Below, piece by piece: positions 12,027 through 25,700 of a stretch of 64,000 bases of DNA; position 1 is the stretch's first letter, and each line of letters begins with the position of its first letter. Below the pieces are notes generated by a model, which made no database searches, was not told the origin of the DNA, and saw only the letters and a list, made by a program, of their open reading frames with translations. Both the position numbers and the translations under genes were made by a program. The DNA is from Zonotrichia leucophrys gambelii (lineage: Eukaryota > Chordata > Aves > Passeriformes > Passerellidae): assembly GCF_028769735.1 (NCBI RefSeq), contig NC_088172.1:93944951-94008950 (forward strand), in the 5' to 3' direction.

Positions 12027-13862
12027 AGTGTCTTTCATCAAAACCAAGCAGAAAGCACTGTGAAACACTGTCCTGATGGAACACTGAAAACAAACCACTG
12101 ACTTGCAGCTGGTATCCCAACACTGGTAGTGCTGCCATGAAACATTGGGCAGCTGTACAAACTCCGTAGTTTGCCCTGGAAGTGTTAATTTTTTTTAGCA
12201 CCTTGTCCTGTCTTTCCCCAATCCTCCACTTGCTTTCTCCATAAAAGGGACCTAGTGTGCTTCCTGTTGCTGCTCCTGCCAAATATTCCCTTCCCTGGTG
12301 CAGGAAGGAGGAGTGCATATGGCAGCTCTTTTGAGGAGGTGCAAAAGATGTGAGAAGGAAATCCCTCTTCATTCCCCATTTTTTTTATGGAAGAGCAACA
12401 TAATATTAAAAAAACATCAGCAAAAAGTGCACACTCCTGTAGAAGAGTACCCACAGCTTTCTCTTCAGAACTGTTGGAGAAAGCTAAACAGAGAATGAAA
12501 GAAATTGTAGAGTGACAAGGAAGCAATAGGAATGCTTTCCACATTGTAGAAAATGACCTGGTGGAAATAAAGTATTTATACACAGCGACACTTTTCCATT
12601 GCAAGTAGTGGAATAGAGGCCAAAAGGTCCATCTGCAATCAGATATATTGAACAAAAAGATGCCAATACAAGATGGGATATGGATGCTTGTCATACATAT
12701 CACATGACAGTTCTTGGTCTCTATAGTAAAATCAAATCATCCCCAAAGATCTTTAATATGTTATTTACAAAATATCCTGCTCTAAAAAAAAACCAAAACT
12801 GTTTTGTCATCTCTCTCTTAAAATGTGTTCTTGAGTGCAGGAATTCTTTGGGGTCAGATGGATTCAGTTCCCCTCACTGTTCAGCCAGGTCTCCCTCTTC
12901 ATTCCCATGGTTCAGCTCATGTCTGAAAAATACAGTACCAGGTGGGATACTTGTCCCACCTCTGCAGGTCTGAACTGTGCACTTCTGATTAATAAAAGCT
13001 CCATCAATGCTTCTCCAGACCAAAACTGCCAGCCTCAATCACAGGAAAAATGTCTGATTAAACAAACACCAAGGAAGAGATCCAGTGATGACTGTGGATC
13101 AAATTATTTGTACCTCAGCAATTTGGCAAAGAAGCCAAAAGTTGCTCAGCCAAATGAGTCAGTCTGGTCTGCAGTTTATAAATACAGAGTTCTGTATTTA
13201 TAGCAAACTGTCCGTCCGTGATGTCTGCAGCAGCATCTCCCACTGCTTCTGCTGGGGTAGGAGATCAGCTCCCATGCTGATAAACAGCAACTCCTCTGTC
13301 ATTCATAACACACAACAAAACTAGTATTTCCTTGTGCTTCTGGTTACAGCTCTGGTAACAGATGAAGACATTTGGAAAAGTTTATATTCAGCCCTGGCAG
13401 TCAGTGTCTTTTAAATAATCTGGTCTGTTTCCATTCCTTTAAATAAACCTGCATTATTCATGGATCTAACACCAATCCCATGACTTAAGTGCTATCATAT
13501 ACTGGAATTAAATCATAATAATTCAGTTCTGGGGGGTTGTGGTTTAGACAAGACTTGAAAGGACTTGGTAATGCTTGCCTTTATCACCTCCCAGCAGCAC
13601 CAAAATACATCTGGGCACGGAGCCACCAGAGTTGAGAAAATAGCAGCTAGCACAGGATTTTGCTGCATAAGCTACTATGAGTTCCTTATTGATCTGTCTA
13701 CCACAGAATATTTTATATATCTTCCATATATTTAATATCACAGGTGACCCAGCTCTAAATGCTTAAAACATCACCTGAATGTGCTTGACCACATCATGGT
13801 GCTTGACCACTTCACTCCTCAGGCACAGCAGATTCCCTCTCTGCAAGCACAGAACTCGCTGC
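12027..13862. other. unassigned non-coding stretch
   Basis: No gene or repeat family was recognised. Minus-strand open frames at 12025-12703 overlap one another and are rich in residues coded by A/T codons, without a domain. Confidence 0.35.
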
Positions 13863-14469
13863 TGTCCGGTTATCTCGGCTGTTTGAGGGGCCTGGAAAGG
13901 CCCGAGGTGGCCTTGGGGCAGCCCGCGTATCGAAGGACGAGAAGAGGCTTCAGTTCTTCTTTCGGTTTTTATGTTTATTAATTGTTTATCTAAAAGATGT
14001 TCTTTCAGCCGAACAGAGATCTGCTCAGCAGTCAGCCATGAGCACACTGTCTGCCCTCCGGGGCAGCCACCTATCTTTATACCCATTGTTATGTGTACAA
14101 TATTTATCATTTTTCCCCAATACCATTTATTCTTATAACTGGGTGCACTCTCAGTAATAACCAATCCAAAGGTGCCACCGTGGCCAAAGAAGATGGAGGA
14201 GAAGAGGAAGAAGAAGAAGGACAGGACACACCCCAATTCCTCCATCTTACTCCTCTAAACCCCCCTGTACATAAATCCTAAACCCTGTGTCTCACCCTCT
14301 AATTAACTAATCCCTTCACCATTCACCCCGGTGAAGCCCTCATCCTTGTCTCCTGTGTAGGGTTAAAGTCCAGCTACCAGACACTTCTGGCAACATTCCA
14401 GGACTCCCGAGCCCCCCAAGGTGGTCTCGGTGGCTCAGCATCTCAGGACTGAGATCTTGAGATCCGACA
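13863..14469 (-). mobile_element. ERVK-like solo LTR, 607 bp
   Basis: The element runs TG to CA with related ends (TGTCCGG on the left, ATCCGACA on the right). A perfect 6-bp TSD, CGCTGC, lies at 13857-13862 and 14470-14475. On the minus strand a TATAAA box (14081-14076) is followed about 100 bp later by the poly(A) signal AATAAA (13979-13974), giving U3-R-U5 order and minus orientation. Retained CpGs suggest a fairly recent insertion. A 6-bp TSD is typical of class II (ERVK-type) elements. No internal region is present, so it is a solo LTR. The 160-codon minus-strand open frame at 13763-14245 runs through the LTR and its flank and is unlikely to be functional. Confidence 0.92.
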
Positions 14470-14475
14470 CGCTGC

Positions 14476-16246
14476 TACAGAACCAAACATTTCCTTGGAG
14501 ACTGCTCTGTGGCTGCAGAGAAAAAAAAACCCAACAAAAACCAATTCTGAGCGCCATCTGAAGTTCAGCAGGCTCTATTCAGAAAACAAGGTGTTCTTCA
14601 AGGGGTTTTTCCCTAATAGAAACACACACCATAGCCAAAACTGTATCTATGCAGTCCGTTGCTTGTGAAAACACAGGGTGTGCATTTTTAGGGAAGGCAG
14701 TAACCTCAAATGACAATGCAGCAGGGAAGGGCTTGGGTATTGCTAATTATCATCAGTGGCATAAAAAGCCAAATTGAAACAGAATGGGTGACACCCAAAA
14801 TTTTCATGTTTGATCTTGTTTTACCTCTCTGGACTCCTCTCTTGTGTGGATGTAGAAGAGGGAATGTCTCTGATGCCTCTCATTCTTGTGAGGAGAATTA
14901 GACACACTTTGTTTGGCACACAAATGATTTCCCTTTACACTATTTTAGCCCCCTGCCCCAAGTTCTGGATGCTGTGGAATCTCAGCCTGCAGCTGGAGAA
15001 ATGGGACCCAGATTAAGCAAATTCTGCTTCAGGGGAGACTCCTCGGTTGTTGGAGCTCGTGCACAACTTCATATTTCTACACAAAATGTGCCTCATGGCA
15101 GCACTGGCATATGCAGGTTTCTTGGTGAAGAACAAGAAAACACCTTTTCTGTTTTACAGGCCTTCCAAGTGATAATTTTGCATCAGCTTTCACTGTTTCA
15201 TTGGAACAGTGAACATTCTGAAGTAGCTTCAAAGCAATAGGCGGCACACTTCTATTTCGCTGTTGTAATTATGATATACTATATAATATTTTTACAGCAT
15301 TACAAGATGAGGAGCTTAATTTTTTTCTGAATTTGTTATTGCTTTCATTGGAAAAGTGCCTCAGCATTATTTAATTTCTCAGCTTTTAAGATTCTCCCTG
15401 AGCTTCAGTGCACTTCTCTGCATTAAAAATAAAAAAATGGCAAGGGAAAAGACAGTATTTGGGGCTCACTCTGACATTGGTAGTCAAAGCAGCAGGCAGA
15501 TTTCTGACATTTCTCTTCAGAAAGGGAGAGTTACCGAGTTTTTGTGGGCATAACAAGAGAGATATGAACCTCAACTTGTAACTGCTCTGCTTTGTAAACA
15601 AGACTTTGATGAATGCACACAGCCTGTGTCCTGGTTGGGAGATTTTTTTTGTGATTATGGCAAGTTACAAGGGCAAGGAAAAATGCAGCAAAATTTGGTT
15701 AGGAAAGGATCTTATGTGTTTCACTGTATTAGCTTTGGAGACACGTTTTCCTGCTGCCTCCTAATTGCATAAAACTTAGTCATGTGTTAATTGTAACTAC
15801 CCTTGGTTACCTGATATATCACATTGCAGACTATTATATACTTGTGTTAATATTCTACTGCCTTCTTCATATCAGCCCACTTTGTTTCAAACAGGAAACA
15901 TTTCATATGGTGAGGGACTAAAATAATTCCTGAGTGTGAAGATCCTTAACAACATGGCTGCGTGGCATGAAACAGAAAAAGAATAACATTTCCCTCAGAG
16001 TGATTTTCACAGAAAAAGAAAAAAAAAGGTGATTTGATGAAACCTAAGAATTTTGGGGCAAACACTTTCATTGGAGCCAGAGTTTTCTGCAGATTGTAAA
16101 AACATTTTCTCCTTGGGTTGACCAATTTCCCTGATGCTGCAAGGAAAAGCTGGCAATGGCCCTGCTTTCCTGCACAGCCCCTGCCTGGTTTTGAATAATT
16201 TGGTCACAGAAAGCAGCAGTTTCCTTAGAAATCATACAGGGCATGG
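14476..16246. other. unassigned non-coding stretch
   Basis: No gene or element was recognised. Positions 15240-15330 and 15780-15860 are A/T-rich. Confidence 0.35.
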
Positions 16247-16328
16247 TATTTTTTCCCACCATGTATTGTCCCATTGCAATACATGGGTTTTTTTTTCCCC
16301 ATGTATTGTCCCATTGCAATAAATATGG
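16247..16328. repeat. 40-bp tandem duplication containing a hairpin
   Basis: The text ATGTATTGTCCCATTGCAAT occurs at 16261 and again at 16301, each copy preceded by a T run and C's. In the first copy CCATGTATTG (16259-16268) pairs perfectly with CAATACATGG (16277-16286) across an 8-base loop. In the second copy the right arm is disrupted (AATAAATATGG). Confidence 0.85.
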
Positions 16329-19300
16329 ACCTTTACTCCATCTTAGAAAGACTTCCTTTAATTATTTCTGCTGCTGTCACCCATGGGAGTGATGGATGGG
16401 GCTGACCTATACATGCAGAAGGGAGCTCACAAACAATGTGTGATATCTCTGTTAGCCTGGGACATTTTTCTTTGCTCATGTCAGCACCGACAGAGCTGCT
16501 TGCTCAGAGCCTGCACACCAGGGAGCTGATTGCAAATCTCTGTGGAGATGAGCAGACTCAGAATTATGTTTCCCTTGTGAAGGATATTTTAAAAAAAAAT
16601 CCACCAACAAACATAGCTAGTAAAGAAGGCTGCCACATGTATAGGAGACAATCAGGTTAGGAAAGTGTAGATGTCCTGGATTTGAATTGGCCAAAACATT
16701 TCTGCAGGGAAACCTACTTTGCAAGCAAACAGTAAGGAATTTAGATAGGAAAAGCATGCACATTTTGTACAAAAAGAAGGAAAAAAGTATTCAAAGTTAC
16801 AAAGCAATAAGCACAGAGCTAACTTCAAACAAATCAGTGCTCTCATGGAACCGAAGCCTAAAATGAACCTTGTAATTTGTCTGTGTTCACTGATTTGCTT
16901 TTGGGCATTGCACCTACCAATGCAAGGCATTGAAATCAAACACTTCACTGCATTAAAAAGGATCTAATTCTTGGGAATGTCTCTGAAAAAAATGGATTTA
17001 TCAGTGGGGAATGACTCCCAGCATTTCAGAGTATGTTTTCATGAAAACCAGCAGTACCTTTGATGCAAATACCAGCAGGGTAAAGATTTCCCCTTTCTTC
17101 TGCTGACCTTTTCCACTCTTCACCTAATTTTCTTTAATTCATTTTATGAATTTATTTATGTAGTAAGGTTTCCCAAAGGCTGAACTCCATGATGCTCATT
17201 TTGATGAGCAAGTGTATGAGTGAATGGAAACCTTTTGCATTATTGCACTTAGGTCACTCAGCACTGTGCTGTGCTTCTTTGTGGATTTATTGGATTTATT
17301 CTGTGTGAAGGTGGTGATTTATACATTGATAGGAAAAGCCAACACAGGTAATTTACAGGGTCCAGTAGTTGACTCTGTGTCAAAATCTGTAATGCTGAGA
17401 AGCCCAAGATTTCATTATCCATTTTGAATGCATAACAGTTCCTTTCCCTTTTTCTTTAAACTGTTGCAAAGGGTGCTGAATGAGGGCTGAATTTTCTTGT
17501 GTTATAGCACCACTTTCAAATCCGTGTTTGGCTCATTCAACTGCTGCTATTTCCACACGGGCTTTAATAAAAAAGAAGGGAACAGTAAGTTAGGCAGAAA
17601 TGACAGATACTTTTGTGAGAAGAGTAGGAAAAAACACACAAGAGATTCAGGATCAGGCTTAGTGGATATTTTAGCTGCAGAGAGTCAAAAGAGGACGGAC
17701 TTGACAGCAGTTAAGTGCTGTTGAAAGTACCAACCACTTAGATAGTATTAGAAATTATCTCAGTATCCCAAACAAGCCCCTCCGTCTGTAGATGTTTTGT
17801 AATCGCCTCTGTTAGAAATATGGAGGAGAATGTTAAGTGAGTAATTTTAAAATTTTGGTGATTATTAGGATAAGGAAAATGGAAATGTGTATTAAAGACA
17901 TGGAACAGATCTTCCAAAAACAGCCTTTGGAATTTTGAATACATCTCTACTTAGGAGAACTTAGGGCATGATAGCAGGGCTCATGTGACATTTTTGAGAT
18001 GGATGAAGCCAGTTTGGCCTTTGGACAGAGTAAGAGTTTCATTTTTTTACAGAAAATTTGGAGAAGAAACCAAAACTTGCACGTGACTGCTCAGGAAGTC
18101 AGCAGATAAGAATTATCTTGCTTTGAAAATGACACAGCCAGCTGTATTCCAGTGAATCTGAGCTCTGGGGCAACAGGCTGTGCAATGACACAGGAACATT
18201 AGAAAACATGGCCTCTCAGATCTCTGAGAGGCTGTTTAGAGTAACACTGTAAGTACCATGATGAGGGCTCTGAGTAAAGCAGAGATGGACTTGAGCCCAA
18301 ATTTCTCCTTTTCTGAAAGAGAAGATAAAGGCTGTGACTTGGTTTTGATCTTGGGTGTATCATGTACTAAAGCCTTTCAAGTGGGCAGAGGTAGGGATAG
18401 CAGGTGCATTAAAAAAAATACCTAAGGTCATCTTTATTACTGTAATTACAGTGAAAAATGGGAGGTGGAGTTTTCCTGCCTTTGTTTCAAAGTCTTTAGA
18501 GAAAATAACTTGTAATTGAGTTATCTTTATATCCCATGAATTTCAGTTGAATACAGGACTCCAAGAAAACAGCCAGGATTTCTGCCCTTGCCTTTGTATC
18601 CCACAATAAATTACTTTTTCCCTCTGAAGCCCATAGACCTTTTTTAAATGTTCCTTTCTTGTTTCTTTGTGAGCGAAGAGCAAACACATTTTCCATCTTA
18701 ATGGCCTTTACTTGAAATGAGAGGACGCTGACAAGCGGAAGAACAAAAACTGTGCAAGAGAGAAGAGTGGCTAAATGATCCTGTGAGACGCTGCAATGAA
18801 AAGTGTTGCATCCTTTCCCAAATCACTTTTGAGAGGCAATAGGCAGGAAGGTTCAGCCAGGTGTCACAGACTGGGTGCACCAAAGTTTCCTGCACCGTTC
18901 TGTCAATTGTTGGCCCTGCATGCTGTGTGTTTGGTCACAGGAGGCAGCAGAAAACTTTCCCCACTCCTCCTGTCCCCTGGGCAGCTCTGGCACATCCCTG
19001 CAGCCAGGGACTGTGCCTGCAGGGCCAGCCCTCAGCCTGGTTTCCTATATCAGCATTTCTCTCCTCCTCCCCTGGATGGTTTTGCACAACAGAGTCCAGA
19101 GGAGGATCATTCAAGCTGGGGAGTAAAGGCAGCTAAGCCAAGCTAAAGCTTTGCTATTTTGCTGGTTTGCAGGTGGGTACAGCTGGTTCCTCACAGCTCA
19201 ATAAGCCTCAAGAGTGTTAGTTGGCAGGTTTGGGGAATTAGAAAGCTTTTACTTGTGCTGTGACAGGTGGCCATTGCACAGAATGAGAAGAAACCATCCC

Positions 19301-20455
19301 AAAGTAGTTGCTGCTTGCTAACAGACTGACAAAAGATTCCAAGGGAAGCAGGAAAATGTGGTGGCAGAGGAGAGGGGCCAAGCCAGGATGCTCTGTCAGA
19401 AGGAGAGAAAGGAGAGCCACCAACCCCTTCCCAGAGTCAGCAGAGCTGTGTATTTTAGTGCTGTTGTTTCCCTTCCTTCCCCATCCTACTTGCAGCCACT
19501 GTTTACTGTGACTGTGCTATAAATAACGCCGGGGAGTGAAAGCTGATTTCAGTCCAAGGTACATATCCAGGAAAGCTCATAAAATTCAGATGCATTTCTT
19601 GAGCTGAATGATCTCCCCACCAAAGGGCAAACAAAGAAAAGTGATTCTCTGAGAATAAATACAGAGCTATAAATACATTCACCTTGCTTCTGGTTTCACT
19701 GGCAATGTGTGGGTCAGATATGATCGTGGCCATAATAGTGGTCACCTCCCTGTCTTGCTCTACAAAGGGCAACGTCTCCTTCCCATTGCACAGAGGAAGC
19801 CAGGGATTTTCTAGAAGGTGTTTCTCAATGTTTTATGGAGGGGGAAATGCCCTCACCCACAAGCCTGAGAGGGCTTACGGAGACACAGAGCACAGCTTCA
19901 GTCATCTGACACATCTCCACCCTAAAATACCATCTTTAAACAACCCCAGAAAATCCTCTTATGCTGGCTGGTCCATGAGGACTGTGCACATCAAAGCACA
20001 TAAGAAAACCTGCTCATTGCAGCTTCTACATAAATATATCCAAGGCAGAGGTCTGAGTATTTTTGGAGGCCTTTTTTGCTGCTGTGTTCTGCATGGCTCT
20101 GTTTCAGTGCGTGCCTGGTGTGTCTGCATGAGTCACAAACTGATTTTAGAAATCAGGAGCCTTACAGGATCTCTACATATTTGCTGGACACAGTTTGTCG
20201 AAACTTAGGGAAAAGAGTGTGGTCATTTTGGCATGATGTCTTGAGGTTTACTTAGAGGACATATCATTCACCCAGGAAGAATGCAGATTAGAGTTAACTT
20301 CCCTTGGTCTAACACTTCAGGGCTCAAGGATTGGTTTGTTCCAAAACAGCCACAGATTTAGGAGGGGTCTTGCATTCACCTGCAGATCCAACTCTTGTTT
20401 TTGTTTTTCCCATTGGTTAGTGGTGTCTTGAAGGTAATTTCAAGGGACATCAGGT

Positions 20456-20458
<3 letters not shown>
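16329..20458. other. unassigned stretch with a 22-bp near-perfect palindrome
   Basis: No gene or repeat family was recognised. At 18211-18232, GCCTCTCAGA and TCTGAGAGGC are exact reverse complements separated by TC. Open frames at 18796-19146 lie in three frames at once and look like compositional noise. The 174-codon plus frame at 19684-20208 has no recognisable domain. Confidence 0.4.

Positions 20459-20489
<31 letters not shown>
20459..20489. repeat. (AC)n microsatellite, about 15 units
   Basis: This is an uninterrupted AC dinucleotide run that ends in ATATATGTG. Such tracts are usually length-polymorphic. The Thr-His peptide repeat in the overlapping open frame is just its translation. 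Confidence 0.97.
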
Positions 20490-20494
<5 letters not shown>

Positions 20495-22061
20495 GTGTAA
20501 AGAATCAGCAGCCCTGTACATTTTGTACATCCAGAACTTCTCAGAACACAGACACTGCTGGTGTCAGTTTGAGTCAGTGCCTCCTCACCTGTGCAGAATT
20601 CAGTTTAAGGTTAGTTAGAGAGATTGTATATTTGTAATTTTAATCTTGGGAATGTGTTTTGATTTGGTTTTTTGTGTGTGTTTGTGGATTTTTTGGTTTC
20701 TTTGTTGGATTTTTAAATAATTCCTTGTTTTTAATGTGTTTCCATTAACAAGGCGTTTTTAATAAAGTCCATTCTGAACACCTAGTTTCAAAAATCAATG
20801 GAAAATACTGGGAGACAGAATAATTTTGGTATTGAAATATGTCTGCAGACCCCACTAAACATCCAGCCACTAAACATCCAGCTTCAGAAATGCACTGTTG
20901 TCTAGGCTGATATTTTAGGGTGTATCACAGAAACGTTCCCTGTGATGTGGCGTGGTTGCTCAGGACAGTGAGATGGATTTTAGGACCATTTCTTAAGGTT
21001 TTCCAGACACCGAACAGAACCCTCTTTGCCTCTTTTCCTAATTTTTGCCTCAGAGGCTTTCAGTGGGTATTGCTGACCCAGTGGGAAGGACACCAAAGAT
21101 GTTTATTGTGGGGCATAGGCAGTCACTAGTAGGACTTCATTCCAGGAGAAACACTGGGAACAAACAGAAGTAGAAGTTTCCAGTGAGAGGGAGAGGAAGG
21201 AAAATAACACTGATTCAGGAATGGGAAGTAATGGCACTGGAGAGAGGAGAGCACAGGGCCAAGCAGAAGGGAGTGGAAAGCAATGCTCCTGGTTTGTTGT
21301 GATTTCTGCTGTTCTTTTCCCTCTCAGGCTGTCTCCCTGCAGAGAGGAACAGAATGTGCCACAGTGAGTGATGAAAGGAGGAAAGTGCCTCCTTCAGGAG
21401 TAAGTAAATTCAAAAGGAGCTCTTCTCTTTGCATTGCTAATCCTGATGGCATATACAGCCCTTGAATACATAATCCATGTTAATACACCTGTGGAATACA
21501 TGCAAATTGCTTTTTTAATGTGGTCAGATTTCTCAGAGCATCTTTTTGATTTATTCAGTCAATTTTCAACAATCTATCTAAATGTACTTCCTAAATAACC
21601 ACTTAACAAGCTATTTTCCCTTTCTTACCAGCTCTTAGATAGGTGACCTGAATTTGCTAATGAGGTTGCCAGAGGACAATTACAAAAAGAACTTTGCAGT
21701 TAATGCAAGAGTTCTGTACTGGTCACTTGTATTAGTGATCAGTGACAGCCTGAACTGACTTTACTTGAGCATACATTAAGCTCCTAACTCATGCTGAGTA
21801 TTAAGAAGTTAAAATTAAGCATTTCAAAAGAGCTGTAAATGGTTTATGCCTTCTGAAGGAACGTCAATTGTGTTACAGTCAGTGGGTGGTGAGTGACTGC
21901 TTTTCTTTGCATCACTTGTTCTTCTTGGGCTTTACTTTCCTCTCTGGCTCTTGGTTGACAGCAGTGCCATGACAGAGGGGATCCAGGAGAAACTTATCAA
22001 GATTCAGAATGGAAGGATGGCCACAGGGGACAGCAAGCTGCATTCTGGAGAATGTTCTTAA
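20490..22061. other. unassigned stretch with T/G-rich low complexity
   Basis: Positions 20650-20730 are T/G-rich. A 15-bp unit (CACTAAACATCCAGC) is duplicated in tandem at 20853-20882. No gene was recognised. Confidence 0.4.
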
Positions 22062-22763
22062 TGTCTTGGTTTGAAAAGACAGGTGTCTGCTAAGGAAGGC
22101 AGGAGCCCTCCTTGAAATGGAAAACATAAACCCCCTTCCTCCAAATTATAATTTTGAAATTTAAGGGGCTCTCAGCCAAAGATATGGGAATAGGAATAAC
22201 AGTTCTTTACTAGGAAAATTAAAAATACAAGTGCAATAGTACAAAAAAGGAAAACAAACCACTGACAGAATCAGAATACAGCCTGACACCCTGTTGGTCA
22301 GGGTGTTGGTAGCAGTCAATTGAAATGGTGGCTGCAGCCCTCCTGCAGTGCCAGCTGTGGTTCCGTTGGAGCAGGGATCCTGTAGAAGGGTGCAGTTTTC
22401 CTCTGAAGGTCCGGGGGTGATGTAGATGGGCCTGGTCTTCGTCTGGGAATCCAGTGGAGAAGAAAGCTGCTCCTCCGGGAATCCAGTGGGGAAAAGGCTG
22501 CTTATGGTTTTCCAAATCTCAGATTATATCCAGGTAGGAATGCTTGGCTCCTCCCCCTGGGCGGAGCTTCTCCCAATGGGGTGCTGTAATTTTATCAGCC
22601 ATGCAGTGACACTCACTGGCCCATTAACAGAAGATTTCTCCTGGACGGGGGATTGGTTGTGGAAGAGATAAGGGAAACTGCCCAATTATCAGAAGATAAC
22701 TGCCCCACCTCTAACAGATGGTAAATAGAATACACACCCAGCTACACCTTTCTACCTGAGACA
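22062..22763 (+). mobile_element. LTR-like element, about 702 bp, first copy
   Basis: This begins TGTCTTGGTTTGAAAAGACAGG and is collinear with 61490-62147. Shared blocks include the start, the AAGGGGCTCTCAG region, the CCTGACACCCTG region and the end (GACAATCTG). At about 22170-22215 it carries a degenerate version of the promoter and poly(A)-signal region that is clearer in the second copy. I could not find a matching TSD (CTTAA on the left; ATCTG on the right if the element ends at 22763), so the 3' boundary is uncertain by about 8 bp. No internal retroviral genes adjoin it. The family is probably ERVL-like, but that is inference. Confidence 0.75.
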
Positions 22764-25700
22764 ATCTGTCAAGGTCATCTCATGAAGTTTGAAGAGTAAG
22801 AAGGACCTTGAGAACAAAACACTCACAATAAAAAAACCTATACCATTTTGGTAATCCACCATCCAGTGTTTTCACATGAGAGCTGATCTTAAAACAGCTT
22901 ATTCCTGAAGCCCTACTTATCTCCTACTGGAGATAAATATCATGGTCCTATAAGCTGTGCATCCTTCTGATGGAAGAGGTGTCCTGTTGCTGCCAGCATC
23001 ACAATTTCCCATTAGTGGCATATTTGCAGCTTCTAGCTAAACATTAAATAGGCTATGTTAAGGCACAAATCCCTATAGAGCAGTTGTTCTGGTCGAACAT
23101 TTAAATCATTAACAAAATCCCCATAGAGCAAGGCAGGCCTCTTAGCTCCTTCACCATCAGGGGCTGGATGATTTTGGAATGATTTATTGTCATTAAAGGG
23201 AATGTTCAGTCTAGTCTCCAGAGATCATATGCATTAAGTAAACTTGAATGGTTTTGTAAAGGCATAAATACATTTGTACCACCCTTATTTTATATGGATG
23301 ATTTTTTGGTTATTGGTTGTATTTTTAGCACAAGTACTTGCGATTCTTCTGCAGTGCATACACTTTTTGTACATAAAGCATTTTAATAAAATATGGAACC
23401 TTACCAATCCATTTAAAAGAAATTTGTTTAACTGGTTTTGTATATTTCTAATCATAATTATCCACTATGATCTGCAATAGCATAAAATATTTCAACTCCT
23501 TGTGCCCTTTTTCTTCCCCTTCTTCTGGATTTTTCTAGAGAAAGGCTAGAATTCTTATTCCTAACCCACAAGAAATACAGTATTTTTATGCAGTCTTATC
23601 TGTGCTTAGCTGCTGCTTTGCTGTAATGCAGGCTAAACCTTGTTTACTAACCTCAGGGTTAGTTCTGGTTAATACAATCTAAGTACTTGGACAAAATGTA
23701 AAAGGCAAAAAGCCCACACACAGAGAGAAATTAATTTATTCAGGCCACAAGGGAGATGTAGCAGCAGAGCTGGACCCAGAAATCCATGGGGTCATATCCT
23801 ACAACCCAATTTCTTGGCAGTAATATATTTGATTTGTTTTTTACTGCCACTTTACTCTGTTACCTGCTATTATACATAATCAGTCTTTAGTTTTTTCACC
23901 CAGGATGCCTTATTTTTAAGAAAAATCCAAGTGGAATGTACAACTTTCCATGAAGAAACATAGATTTTGTGTACAAGCTTCAAGCAAGCAGTGTATTTTC
24001 CCCATGTGACAGGCAGTTTCTTACTAATAAAATAGTTTTCCCAACATGATGGGGGCAATAAAGATAAATATTCATGTAGCCTGACTTGCTGTGTCTCGAG
24101 AGACATCATTAGTTTTTAAATTCAGTGCTCAAATGGACACATGGTGTTTCATACAAGCTGCCCCAGTGATCCCACATCAAACCCTGAGGAGGGGCTGGAT
24201 GCATGAGGCAATTACAGCAGAAAGTTGCAGCAGCACCTATGAGAGGGATGGGGAGCTTGAAACGCCCCAAAAGCGATTTTTGTTAGTTTGAAATACCCCA
24301 AAATAGATGTAATGCTGCTCCTGTAGATGGAGATATCAATGCAGACATCAATGACCTGAGAGAGATGTTGGTGTTGAGAGCCAGTCCCTGACCCCTTCAT
24401 GTTTTCCCCATATCATGGTGCAGCACAGTGAAATCTTGGCTGTGCTATAAGCTGAGAGCACAAGTCCCTCACCAAAGTCCTGGCCCTGCACAGAACAACC
24501 CCAAGGTTCACACCATGTGCCTGAGAGAGGTGTCCAGTTTTAAATTATAACAGCCAGGGGTCAATCTATTTTCTTTTTGTCCCCAGGTTCACTTGTTTGG
24601 TTTTTTATTTTTTTTTTCTCCAGGGCCCTTGTAGCAGAATGAAATTAATTGGTTTGTCAGTGCAAGCCTAGAATTTACTATGAAAAAACCAGCAAAAGCA
24701 ACAGTATTTAATCACCTACCTTCCACTCTAGACTGGAAGGAGCTCTGCAGAAAGTCCTCCTTGACATGAAAATGAGTGGTAATGGGGAAGAACTGGTCTG
24801 TACTGTGGAAATGAGTCTGTAAAAGATTGCAAATTCTAATGTAGAGCAAGGGGTTTGAATATTAAAAAGAAGTTAATTTGTCAGTAAAAGGAGGAGAAGA
24901 CTCACCCCAAAGTGGGGTTCAGGCTGGAGAGGTTTCCAGAAGAGCCACAGAACCTGAACAAGGCAGCAGCTCCCCTGAGTGTTACCCCATTGTCCAGTAA
25001 CATTGTCTGATCTGCAGCACTTCCTTTGGACATTTGTTGTCAGGGACTTGAGGCTTTCAAGATAATCCCTCCTGTCTGAGGTTTAATATTTCATCCATTC
25101 CAAATGGGATAAGGCTAAGACCTTGTTCATGAGACCTCAGCTCAGCCAGAATGTAATTCAAAATGCTGAAAATAACTTAAGCCTGTATTTCTTACTTACA
25201 GATTTAAGGAAAGTTTCTTATTTGGTCTCAACCTCTTTTTTTCTTCTAACATGAAACAGATACAATTTAATTTTAAAAAACTAGAACTGTGTATAGAACA
25301 GCAAACTTTTCCCAAATGACATTAATTTGAATTTAAGTCAGGCTGGGCATATAATGCAATATGTTTTCCTTTTTATACATATATTTATGTGAATATTTGG
25401 ATAAACAAACAAATATATCAACAGCCAAACCCTGAAAGTGCCTTTGCTTTCACTTCTCTGCACATTTTCCTCAAACTTCCCCTGCCCATGCCTCCCCTGC
25501 ACCCTGTGACTTGCACACCTGCCTTGACAGAGACCTGAGCAGCACAATGCCGCGTTTCCTCCTGACTTCACAAACATCTGTGCTGGGCAGGAAGCGTTAC
25601 AAGAAATACACCAGAAACTGAGTGCAAATGGCATTTCCAAATAGTGCTGATGATAGAAAATACCCTCCTCTCCATCTTTAAAATTAAACCATATACTAGC

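Noticed and set aside
13763..14245. 160-codon minus-strand frame
   Set aside because: It runs through the LTR at 13863-14469 and its flank, crossing the TATA box and poly(A) signal, so it is not a plausible gene.
19684..20208. 174-codon plus-strand frame
   Set aside because: No recognisable domain, signal or splice context; length alone is not enough in a 64-kb window.
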